A program made the translations under genes and the position numbers. A DNA stretch of 64,000 nucleotides. Source: Salinigranum marinum (GTDB taxonomy: Archaea; Halobacteriota; Halobacteria; Halobacteriales; Haloferacaceae). Each line of letters starts with the position of its first letter. Position 1 is the first letter of the stretch. Location: the NCBI RefSeq assembly GCF_024228675.1, contig NZ_CP100461.1, forward strand, positions 930,001 through 994,000, read 5' to 3'. Under the pieces are notes generated by a model that did not search any database, was not told the DNA's origin, and saw only the letters and a program-made list of their open reading frames with translations. Shown piece by piece: positions 49,561-61,827 of this stretch.

Positions 49561-50503
49561 AGTGCCCGGTTTTCGGTGCTCGCGGCCAAATCCGGGACGA
49601 CCACGCAGGACATCGCCCGAACTGTCGGATTGAGAGATAGTCTGCCGATAGGCCGAAAAGACGTCCCCTCTTGCTCCCCACATCGGGTCCCACCGTGCAG
49701 ACCTGCACGGCCGAGTACTCCTGCCTTCGTTCCGCGACGCTTTACTCGGCCGGGACTTTCGACTACTCTTTCCGTCGTTCGTTTCACTCGGCACTGGGCC
49801 TGTTTGCGTGCGCCCCACGCGTGCGCGCAATTCGAGAACACGCATCACTGAGGTCGACGGGGTTCGCCGAGACACCGGCTCGTCTCCCTCGAACCGAACG
49901 GAAATCTCGCGGTCCCGTTGGATATGGACGAGCCGCGGGTCCCCCCGTAAGATCGTGCGAACACCTCCCACCCGCTTATGAGGGTGCCTCCCATGAAACC
50001 GCCTGACGAAGTCGCTCCGCTTCGACGGCCTTTTATGTGTACCCAGCCTCGGACGTAATGCGAAGAACGCACCCGGGAGCGCCCGGGTGTGTCACCCCAT
50101 CCACCCGCGCTCACACGCTCGAGCCCGTCGCGGTTCGACGGCCTTAAGTGTCCCAGCGCGTTTCGATGGAACGCGAACGCGAAACGCAGACACCGCGACT
50201 GCGGGCCGTTCAACCCGGCCCGCGATCGCACTCGCGCTCGGACCTCCCAAACAGGTTCGACGGGTTTATACCCGTCCGCCTGTTTGATTCAGGTCCGAAA
50301 AACCCGTGAGGATTCCACCCCTGCGGTCCGCCGTAAGACGGAATCTGATGTTAGCCCTGGTAGTTCGGTGACACCCGGTCGGTCGTCGACCAGCGTGTGT
50401 CACTGGACGGACCTTGCAATGCAACGATATTGGTGATTCGTGCTCTGTATAGAGCACAGAATCCCGCCACCCCCTGTCCCCTCTCCCACGAGGCGACAGG
50501 AAC
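49561..50503 (+). promoter_or_regulatory. rRNA operon leader with tandem promoters
   Basis: No protein gene is supported. Three repeats of the rrn promoter core are seen: TTCGACGGCCTTTTATGTG (50021-50039), TTCGACGGCCTTAAGTG (50134-50150) and TTCGACGGGTTTATA (50256-50270), about 110-120 bases apart, as in other haloarchaeal rrn leaders. A weaker CGACGCTTTACT at 49736 might be a fourth. Hairpins at 50441-50458 (GTGCTC...GAGCAC) and 50473-50500 (CCTGTC...GACAGG) lie in the transcribed leader next to 16S. Confidence 0.75.
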
Positions 50504-51970
<1,467 letters not shown>

Positions 51971-52083
51971 AAAGACCGGGACTTCCCTGCACGGGAAGCC
52001 CACCTTCCGCATTGCAACACAGTCCACCCACCGACACACCACCCGACCACCGACCGGGCACTCTAGAACTACCAGGGCTAACC

Positions 52084-52155
52084 GGGCCCGTAGCTCAGTG
52101 GTAGAGCGCCTCCTTTGCAAGGAGGAAGCCCTGGGTTCAACTCCCAGCGGGTCCA
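52084..52155 (+). tRNA. tRNA-Ala (TGC) in the 16S-23S spacer
   Basis: Acceptor GGGCCCG pairs with CGGGTCC (one G-T pair), D arm GCTCAGTGGTAGAGC, anticodon loop TTTGCAA with anticodon TGC, T arm CTGGG-TTCAACT-CCCAG, discriminator A. A spacer tRNA-Ala is standard in euryarchaeal rRNA operons. Confidence 0.97.
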
Positions 52156-52181
52156 CTCCCGGGACGCACCAACGAACCGTG

Positions 52182-52195
52182 TTCCTTATAAGGAA
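52182..52195 (+). promoter_or_regulatory. palindromic TATA-like element in the rRNA spacer
   Basis: TTCCTTATAAGGAA is a perfect 14-bp palindrome between tRNA-Ala and 23S. It resembles a promoter box; internal spacer promoters are known in haloarchaeal rrn operons, so it may drive extra 23S-5S transcription. Confidence 0.5.
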
Positions 52196-52403
52196 GACGG
52201 CGATACGGTAAGTCCCGAACCGAACCGATGCACCAACCCGCGAAAGCGCGGCTGGGAAGGGTCGAACGCGCTCCGCCGTCACGGAGAGCGTGATGAGATC
52301 GTGTGTACGTGCAATCCAGGCGTCCACTGGACTCGTTCATCGAGTCACAAGTGCGCCCACATTATACTGATCAGACTTGACGTTCGATCGTGAAGTCAGA
52401 TCC

Positions 52404-55307
<2,904 letters not shown>

Positions 55308-55473
55308 CAGTCATATCATACCGAATGTGGCCCGCACTGAGACTCGTTTGAACGAGTCCAGGCGCAAACTGGATTGCACGTTCCTACACACGATCAGACG
55401 ACCCGAACGATCGACGTTCGGTCATACCGACAGTGGTCAGACGATGACGACGGTTCGATTCCGTCGGTCGGCG

Positions 55474-55595
55474 TTGAGGCGGCCAGAGCGGCGAGGCAAC
55501 ACCCGTACCCATCCCGAACACGGAAGTTAAGCTCGCCAGCGTATCAGCAAGTACTGGGGTGGGCGACCCCCTGGGAACAGTGATTCGCCGCCTCC
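55474..55595 (+). rRNA. 5S ribosomal RNA
   Basis: TTGAGGCGGCCAGAGCGG at the start and TTCGCCGCCTCCC at the end pair as helix I; the universally conserved CCCGTACCCATCCCGAAC lies between. About 122 bases, preceded by a 165-base spacer after 23S. No trailing tRNA-Cys is seen. Confidence 0.95.
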
Positions 55596-55596
55596 C

Positions 55597-56534
55597 ATTC
55601 ATACTTCATACTTCATCCACTCTGCTTCAGTATCATCTATCAGTTTTCACCAGTCGTTCCCCCGTAGTCGAGACTCCGATCACGAGAGTAACGGGTCACC
55701 AGGCGACAGCGACCACGCGTTGGGGATCGGCTCGGCTCGGTTCTGGCTCGCACGGCGATCATCAGTCGTCGGTCGTCGCTCTGCAGTTATGAGCCGTCGC
55801 TCGGCGACAGGACACGGAAGAGTGCCACCCGAGAGCGCAGGGCCGATCGAGACCGGTTCGTTCTGACCGTCTCCGGCGAGGCACTCGGGACTCGCGGGGT
55901 TTTTGACTGCTTTTGGAATTTTGGGATTTTGAGGGTTTGTAGTTCCGGGGTTTTGGACATCCGAGACGCGCCCGGGGGGTGTCCGGCGTGTCAGTACGCA
56001 CGAACGAGAGCGTCCCGATCCGCCGTGTCTGTCGCGGGCGCGCACTGGTTTTCACTCGGGGATACAGACTGATTCGAGAGAGTCACCGGACCGCGTTCGC
56101 GGTCCACTCAGGCGACCCAGGGCGCACTCGGTTCGAGTTCAGTTTCCAGCGGCAGCAGTACTCGACGCGGCCGCCACGGCGACGGCATGACTGTGGCATG
56201 GGTTCGTGCGTGGCCGTGTTCGTCGCGACCACCACTTCGCCGGAACTGCTGTGAGCCGGGACCCGAACTGGGGCCCCGCTTTACTGATCGTCCCATCGCG
56301 CCCGGTAGCACGATTTCCGAATGCCCCGCTGTGGAAAACAGTCAGTCGACGGGCGGCGAGCGCGCGCGAACGCCGGGGTCGGCTCGAAACGTCCGAAACC
56401 CGAATTCAGACGATTCAGGCCCGCTCTCGGCCGCTAAAACGGTGTAAATCCGGCTAAACTGGGGCCGAACCGGTCCGAAACGGGGTTCAGCGACGACCCC
56501 GTTTAACATATTCAGACTGTTCGGAACGAATGAA
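55597..56534. other. 938-base gap after the rRNA operon
   Basis: No convincing gene on either strand. It holds a T-rich end of the rRNA transcript (CATACTTCATACTTCATCC at about 55600), a strand-biased G/T-rich block at about 55905-55957, a perfect GGACCGCG/CGCGGTCC hairpin near 56090-56107, and the promoter (GTTTAACATATT, 56501-56512) of the following gene. Confidence 0.5.
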
Positions 56535-58160
56535 ATGAACCGCAAACTGGTAGCGACACTCCTCGCGACGATGCTGGTGCTGACCGCCTTCGCACCGGCG
56601 GCCGTCAGCGCACAGGAGAGTACTCAGACGACCGACCTCACAGTCTCGCTCACCCAGGATCCCGAAACGGGGATCGCCACGGTGACCGCCACCGACGACG
56701 CGGGTCCGGTAACCGACGCCACGGCGAACGTCACGTCGAGCGTGACGTACGGAAGCGAGGGCCAGTACACGACCGACGCGAACGGAACCTTCGAGCTCCC
56801 GAACCCCGCGCGGACGGTCGAGATCGACGTCGCAGTGACGTCGAACGGGACCGAAGTGACCGAGACGTTCACGCTCGTCCCCGTCGAGGAGTCGATCGAC
56901 GTGGCGATCACGCAGAACGGCGACGGCACGACGCTCGTCGAGGTCACGCAGTACGGCACGGCACTCGGCGGTGCCGAGGTCGAACTGAGCTCCACCGTCG
57001 CCTACGCGGGGAACGGCACGTACACGACCGACGCGAACGGGACCGTCGACCTCCCTGAACCCGAACAGACGGCGGAGCTGACCGCCGTCGTCACCGCGGG
57101 CGACCTCGAAGCGATCGAAACGGCGACCATCGAACCGATCGCCGAGTTCGAGGTCGGTCTCGCGGCGAGCGACGACGGGACGGCGACAGTCACCGTGACG
57201 CGCGACGACGACCCCGTCGAGAACGCGACCGTGACCGTCACCTCGGACGGGGCCTACGCGGGGAACGGCACGTACGCGACCGACGCGAACGGCACGGTCG
57301 ACCTCCCCGAACCCGAGCGGACGATCGCCGTGACGATCACCGCCGAAGACGGCGAGGACGAAGCGACGACCGACGCGGACCTGTCGCCGGTCGATACCGG
57401 ACTCGCGGTCGACGTCGTGCAGAACGGCGACGGGACCGCGGCGGTGACCGTCACCGACGACGGCTCGGCCGTCGAGAACGCGACCGTGAACGTCACGTCC
57501 GACGTGGCGTACGACGGGAACGGGACGTACACGACCGGCGCAGAGGGAGCTGTCGAACTCCCGCGCCCCGATGAGAACGTGACGATCACCGTCATCGCGA
57601 TCAACGGAAGCGAGGAAGCGACGGCGACCGCCGAACTCGAGATCGTCGAGAACGGCGGCTTCGCGAACTTCGGGCAGTGGGTCTCCTCGTACGTGCACCA
57701 GCTGCGTGACGAAGGGTACTTCGGGGCCGAGTTCGGTCAGAAGGTCTCCGAGTTCGCGACCGAGAACAACCCCGGTGCCGACGAGAGACCCGACCACGCG
57801 GGTCCGAACGAGCAGGCTGACGACGAGGGGACGGAGTCGAGCGACGAAGCGGACGGCGCGGCCGAGTCGGCCCCCGAAGACGACGACCGCGGGCCGCCGG
57901 CACACGCGCAGAACGAGCGCTCGGACACGACCACCGCGGACGAAACCGAGGCAGACGCTGGCGGCGCCGGCGAGGCGGGCGACGACTGCGACGCCGAGGA
58001 CAGCGCCGAAACGTGCGACAGCGAAGACGACGAGGCCGAACGCGATGGCGAGGCCGAATCCGAGGACGACGGTGACGGCGCACCCGGGAACAGCGGGGAC
58101 AAGGGCAACAGCGAGGGATCGAACGGAAACAACGGTAACGGCAACGGTCGCGGGAAGTAA
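56535..58160 (+). CDS. secreted repeat protein with acidic low-complexity tail
   Basis: 541 residues. A Sec signal peptide (MNRKLVATLLATMLVLTAFA then PAAVSAQ) is followed by four tandem beta domains of 85-90 residues, each with a Y-x-G-x-G-x-Y-x-T-(D)ANGT-x-(D/E)LP motif (near residues 75, 158, 238 and 327). Many NGT/NAT sequons predict N-glycosylation. The last 150 residues are Glu/Asp/Gly/Asn-rich and include two isolated CxxxxxAExxxxC-like cysteines. No PGF-CTERM or membrane anchor is seen, so it may be released or held by other surface proteins. Role unknown; an adhesion or matrix function is possible. Confidence 0.8.
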   Translation: MNRKLVATLLATMLVLTAFAPAAVSAQESTQTTDLTVSLTQDPETGIATVTATDDAGPVTDATANVTSSVTYGSEGQYTTDANGTFELPNPARTVEIDVAVTSNGTEVTETFTLVPVEESIDVAITQNGDGTTLVEVTQYGTALGGAEVELSSTVAYAGNGTYTTDANGTVDLPEPEQTAELTAVVTAGDLEAIETATIEPIAEFEVGLAASDDGTATVTVTRDDDPVENATVTVTSDGAYAGNGTYATDANGTVDLPEPERTIAVTITAEDGEDEATTDADLSPVDTGLAVDVVQNGDGTAAVTVTDDGSAVENATVNVTSDVAYDGNGTYTTGAEGAVELPRPDENVTITVIAINGSEEATATAELEIVENGGFANFGQWVSSYVHQLRDEGYFGAEFGQKVSEFATENNPGADERPDHAGPNEQADDEGTESSDEADGAAESAPEDDDRGPPAHAQNERSDTTTADETEADAGGAGEAGDDCDAEDSAETCDSEDDEAERDGEAESEDDGDGAPGNSGDKGNSEGSNGNNGNGNGRGK

Positions 58161-58303
58161 GCAGGGACGGGTCCGCCCGTCACGGTCGCGCGTCGACGGG
58201 AACGGACCCACCAGCGGTTCTTTTTCCATCACCTGGCAGTCGCGCCGGAGCTTCGGCGGTCCACGCACTCGACGAGCGCGAGCGCGTCCGGCGAACCGAC
58301 CGG

Positions 58304-58741
58304 TCACTCGTCGGACGACGTGAGCACGACCGTCGGGAGCCCCGCACGGGCCGCGATCCGCTTGGCGGACACGTCGAACCAGCGGAGTGCGAGCCGCGCA
58401 CCGCGCCTCACGGCCGGTCGGCTCGCGTCCGGCGCCGGCGTCCACGGGTTCGCTCGCGTCGAGCGCGTGGTGCGTCCGTCGTCGAGGGCGGGCGCGACAG
58501 CCAGCGACAGGAGGGCGACCGGTAACACCTCCGTGGACTCGACCTCGGTGTCGGTGCCGGATACACCCGATCCGCGCCCCACCGCGGGCACGGTCTCGTC
58601 CCGGTCGCCCTCGATCGTCTCGTCCGCCGGGGCGGCATCGAGCGCCCCCGCTAAGGCGAAGTAACGCCGGGCGTCGACGTCGTCCACGAGCGCGCGTTCG
58701 AGCGCAGCCCGCTGGACGGCGACGAGCGGGTCACGCGCCAT
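58304..58741 (-). CDS. conserved haloarchaeal protein of unknown function
   Basis: 145 residues from the ATG at 58741. N-terminal helices (DPLVAVQRAALERALVDDVD), a variable acidic middle, a hydrophobic segment (VLPVALLSLAVAPAL) and a basic end (RRGARLALRWFDVSAKRIAA) can be seen. It overlaps the upstream gene by 11 bases. Not recognised; probably works with its operon partner. Confidence 0.6.
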   Translation of the reverse strand: MARDPLVAVQRAALERALVDDVDARRYFALAGALDAAPADETIEGDRDETVPAVGRGSGVSGTDTEVESTEVLPVALLSLAVAPALDDGRTTRSTRANPWTPAPDASRPAVRRGARLALRWFDVSAKRIAARAGLPTVVLTSSDE

Positions 58742-59183
58742 TCGGTCGGTCGTCCTCGCGGTTCGTCTCCCCGTCGGTGTGCGTCCCGCCCGCTTCCGTC
58801 GCCGACGGTCGAGACAGCGAGTGGTCGACGACCGTCTCGTCGGGACGAAGCGTAACGGTCCCCAGTGTGACGGTCTCGCCGGTCGCCGTCGACGACGCGA
58901 TGGCGCGCAGGGTCGACTCCTGGTCGAGCTGACGCCAGACGACGCGCTCGACCAGCCGCTGGAACGCTTCGGGATCCGTCCAGCCCGAATCGATCGACGA
59001 GGGGACGTGGACGACGAACCGCAACTCCCGTTCCGTGACGTGGATCCCGACGCCGAACGTGTCTGCGTCTCCGGCTCCCGTGGCTCGGCTCGCCACCGTG
59101 TCCTCGCCCGCGTCGGGGTTGTCGCGGTCGACCGTCCCACCACCGGAGCCGCTCGCGGCCGCCTCGGGGTCGCCGTCGTTCAT
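58731..59183 (-). CDS. acidic haloarchaeal protein of unknown function
   Basis: 150 residues from the ATG at 59183. Gly/Asp-rich lead, then a short alpha/beta domain (TFGVGIHVTERELRFVVHVP, SSIDSGWTDPEAFQRLVERV) and a polar tail. Its stop lies inside the next gene, which indicates coupling. No family recognised. Confidence 0.6.
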   Translation of the reverse strand: MNDGDPEAAASGSGGGTVDRDNPDAGEDTVASRATGAGDADTFGVGIHVTERELRFVVHVPSSIDSGWTDPEAFQRLVERVVWRQLDQESTLRAIASSTATGETVTLGTVTLRPDETVVDHSLSRPSATEAGGTHTDGETNREDDRPNGA

Positions 59184-59342
59184 ACCCACTCCTCGGCACG
59201 CGCGCGTCAAATAGCTCGCGTTCGCCGTCATGGATTCGGGGCCGCCGCGTTCGGCCCGCGACGTGATACGTGATACGAGACGACGTGGCAGACCGCCGCC
59301 GGATGGCGGCGTTTTTGTCCGCCGACGTGAGAGCGTGCGGTA

Positions 59343-60533
59343 ATGAGCTACCGGATCGGTCTGGTCGGCAAGCCTTCAGTGGGCAAGTCGACGTTCTTCA
59401 ACGCCGCGACGATGAACGACGTCCCGGAGGGGGCGTACCCGTTCACGACGATCGACCCCGCCATCGGCGAGGCGTACGTCCGCGTGCCGTGTGCGGCCCC
59501 CGAGTTCGACGAGTCCTGCACGCCGTCGGTCGGCTTCTGCGACGACGGAACCCGGTTCGTCCCCGTGAAACTGGTCGACGTCGCCGGGTTGATCCCCGGC
59601 GCGCACGAGGGGAAGGGCCTCGGTAACCAGTTCCTCACCGACCTCAACGAGGCCGACGTCCTGGTCCACGTCGTCGACTTCTCCGGCGAGACGGACATCG
59701 AGGGCGAACCGACGGAGGGCCACGACCCCCGCGAGGACATCGCGTTCCTCGAGACGGAACTCGACCAGTGGTACCTGGACGTGCTGAAGAAGGGCCTCGA
59801 CCGGTACGAGTCGGGCTACCACGGGAAGGCGGGCGACGTCGAGGCCGACCTCGCCACGCAGATGGACGCCTTCCGGACCTCCGAAGAGGAGATCAAGCAG
59901 GTCATCCTCGGGCTCGACCTCGGGCTCGACCCCGACACCTGGTCCGACGAGGACGAACTCGCGATCGCGCGCGAACTCCGGGCGCGGACGAAGCCGATGG
60001 TGATCGTCGCAAACAAGATGGACACCGAGGCCGCCCAGGAGAACTACGCCGAGATCACCGCCGATCCCGACTACGACCACCTCACGATCGTCCCCGCGTC
60101 GGCCCACGCCGAGAAGGCGCTGAAAAAAGCCACCGAGGGCGGTGCGGTGGCGTATCAGGCCGGCGACGACGCGTTCACCGTCGAGCGCGAACTCTCCGAG
60201 GAACAGCGCGCGGGACTCGAGCGGATCCGCGAGTTCGTCTCCGAGTACGGCGGCACGGGCGTCCAGCAGGCCCTGGAGACGGCGCTGTTCGACGAACTCG
60301 GCGCGCTCGCCGTCTTCCCCGGGAGTGCCAACGGCCGTGCGGACTCCCAGGGCGTCTTCCGCGACTGTTTCATCCTTCCCGAAGGGGCGACGACCGAGGC
60401 GTTCGCGTACCACATCCACTCCGACCTCGGCGACGGTCTCTTACACGGCATCGATTGCCGGTCGGGGCGGCAGATCGGCGGCGATCACGAACTCGCCCAC
60501 CGCGACGTGGTCGAACTCGTCACGACGAACTGA
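59343..60533 (+). CDS. ychF: YchF/Obg-family GTPase
   Basis: 396 residues. P-loop GLVGKPSVGKSTFFNAAT, switch region PFTTIDPAIG, G3 LVDVAGLIPGAHEGKGLG, G4 VANKMD, and a C-terminal TGS domain (FRDCFILPEGATTEAFAYHI). Archaeal YchF/Obg-like proteins associate with ribosomes and hydrolyse ATP or GTP. A T-rich box about 27 bases upstream of the ATG marks the promoter. Monocistronic. Confidence 0.93.
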   Translation: MSYRIGLVGKPSVGKSTFFNAATMNDVPEGAYPFTTIDPAIGEAYVRVPCAAPEFDESCTPSVGFCDDGTRFVPVKLVDVAGLIPGAHEGKGLGNQFLTDLNEADVLVHVVDFSGETDIEGEPTEGHDPREDIAFLETELDQWYLDVLKKGLDRYESGYHGKAGDVEADLATQMDAFRTSEEEIKQVILGLDLGLDPDTWSDEDELAIARELRARTKPMVIVANKMDTEAAQENYAEITADPDYDHLTIVPASAHAEKALKKATEGGAVAYQAGDDAFTVERELSEEQRAGLERIREFVSEYGGTGVQQALETALFDELGALAVFPGSANGRADSQGVFRDCFILPEGATTEAFAYHIHSDLGDGLLHGIDCRSGRQIGGDHELAHRDVVELVTTN

Positions 60534-60619
60534 CCGACGAACCACGACGATTGTCAGTTCGTCGGAACCGGTTCCCGGCTATTTGCCCGTTCGGTGCCGA
60601 GGACGACACGGTGAACACG

Positions 60620-61255
60620 ATGTACGACGCAATCCTCGTTCCGACCGACGGGAGCTCGGGCTCCGAGCGCGCGGTCGAACGCGCGGCCGACTTCGCCGCG
60701 ACCTACGACGCCACGCTCCACGCACTGTACGTCGTCGACGACGGATCGATCCCGGTCGCGAGCGCGGGGTCCGTCGACGACGAACTCACGGCGCGGGGGC
60801 GGCAGGCGATCGACCTCGTGGAGGGGTACGCCGCCGACCACGGCGTTCCGTTCGCGAGCGACATCCGGTATGGCGATCCGCAGGGTGAGATCCTCCGGTA
60901 CGTCGAGACGCGCGACATCGACCTCGTCGTCATGGGGACCCACGGGCGGACCGGCATCGAACGGCACCTGCTCGGGAGCGTCACGGAGCGCGTGGTCCGG
61001 TCCGCGCCCGTCCCGGTCGTGACGGTCGGGCTGCGCGGCTCGGTCGACGAGATCACGGCCGAGGACGACGCACGCGCGGTCGCTCGGGAGGCGGTGGCCG
61101 AGGAGTACGGCCCGGACGTCGACCTCGGCCGAGGGGCGTACCGCGAACAGCACGCGTGGGTGTTCGAGGGCTCGGCCGGGGACCGACACGTGACCGTCTA
61201 CGTCGACCGGGCGACGGGCGAGCCACACGTCGTCGCCACGCCGGACGAGCCGTAG
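60620..61255 (+). CDS. universal stress protein (UspA) with C-terminal extension
   Basis: 211 residues from the ATG at 60620 (an in-frame GTG nine bases earlier is possible). Residues 1-140 form the Usp fold with MYDAILVPTDGSSGSERAVE and the ATP-binding GTHGRTGIERHLLGSVTERV motif. A 65-residue C-terminal domain (AREAVAEEYGPDVDLGRGAY, AWVFEGSAGDRHVTVYVDRA) occurs in other haloarchaeal Usp proteins. Ends one base before the convergent cinA-like gene. Confidence 0.9.
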   Translation: MYDAILVPTDGSSGSERAVERAADFAATYDATLHALYVVDDGSIPVASAGSVDDELTARGRQAIDLVEGYAADHGVPFASDIRYGDPQGEILRYVETRDIDLVVMGTHGRTGIERHLLGSVTERVVRSAPVPVVTVGLRGSVDEITAEDDARAVAREAVAEEYGPDVDLGRGAYREQHAWVFEGSAGDRHVTVYVDRATGEPHVVATPDEP

Positions 61256-61256
61256 C

Positions 61257-61772
61257 TCACGCCGAGTCCCCCTCGACACCCGCGAGGAGGGCCGCCAGCG
61301 CCCGTGTCGCGCTCTCCGTCTTGACCTCGTGGCGATCGCCGTCGAGGACGTACCGCTCGGCGCGGGTGAACGACTCACCGGTTCCCCACGGCGCGGCGTA
61401 GGCGACGCCGACGAAGACGAGCCCGACCGGCTTCTCGGCCGTGCCGCCGGTCGGCCCGGCGATCCCCGTCGTCGAGACGCCCCAGGTCGTCCCCGCGGTG
61501 TCTCGAACCCCCTGGGCCATCTCGCGGGCGACGGGGGCCGACACGGCCCCGTGCGCGTCGAGCGACTCCCGCGAGACCGCCAGCGCGTCGCGCTTGGCGT
61601 CGTTCGAGTACGTCACGACCGCGCGGTCGAAGTAGTCGCTCGACCCGGGAACGTCGGTCAGCCGGGAGCCGACGAGGCCGCCGGTGAGCGATTCCGCGAC
61701 GGCGACCGTCTGCCCGACCGCTCGGAGCGCGTCGCCGACGCGGGCCTCGACCGTCTCGTCGTGTGCGTCCAT
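61257..61772 (-). CDS. CinA-like nicotinamide-nucleotide amidohydrolase
   Basis: 171 residues with the CinA C-terminal domain only: VAESLTGGLVGSRLTDVPGS, YSNDAKRDAL, GVSTTGIAGPTGGTAEKPVG. The domain deamidates nicotinamide mononucleotide (PncC activity). The N-terminal MoaB-like part of long CinA is absent, as in stand-alone PncC proteins. Start at 61772 is chosen since the upstream frame overlaps leuS. It follows leuS by 55 bases. Confidence 0.9.
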   Translation of the reverse strand: MDAHDETVEARVGDALRAVGQTVAVAESLTGGLVGSRLTDVPGSSDYFDRAVVTYSNDAKRDALAVSRESLDAHGAVSAPVAREMAQGVRDTAGTTWGVSTTGIAGPTGGTAEKPVGLVFVGVAYAAPWGTGESFTRAERYVLDGDRHEVKTESATRALAALLAGVEGDSA

Positions 61773-61827
61773 GTGGGGTGGCGGGACCGCGGACACATGA
61801 AGCCTCGCGACGCCGCGGAGGGGGCTG

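Noticed and set aside
56487-58445. 652-residue minus-strand open frame opposite the secreted repeat protein
   Set aside because: Repeat pattern mirrors the plus-strand repeats, and the plus strand has a signal peptide and promoter.
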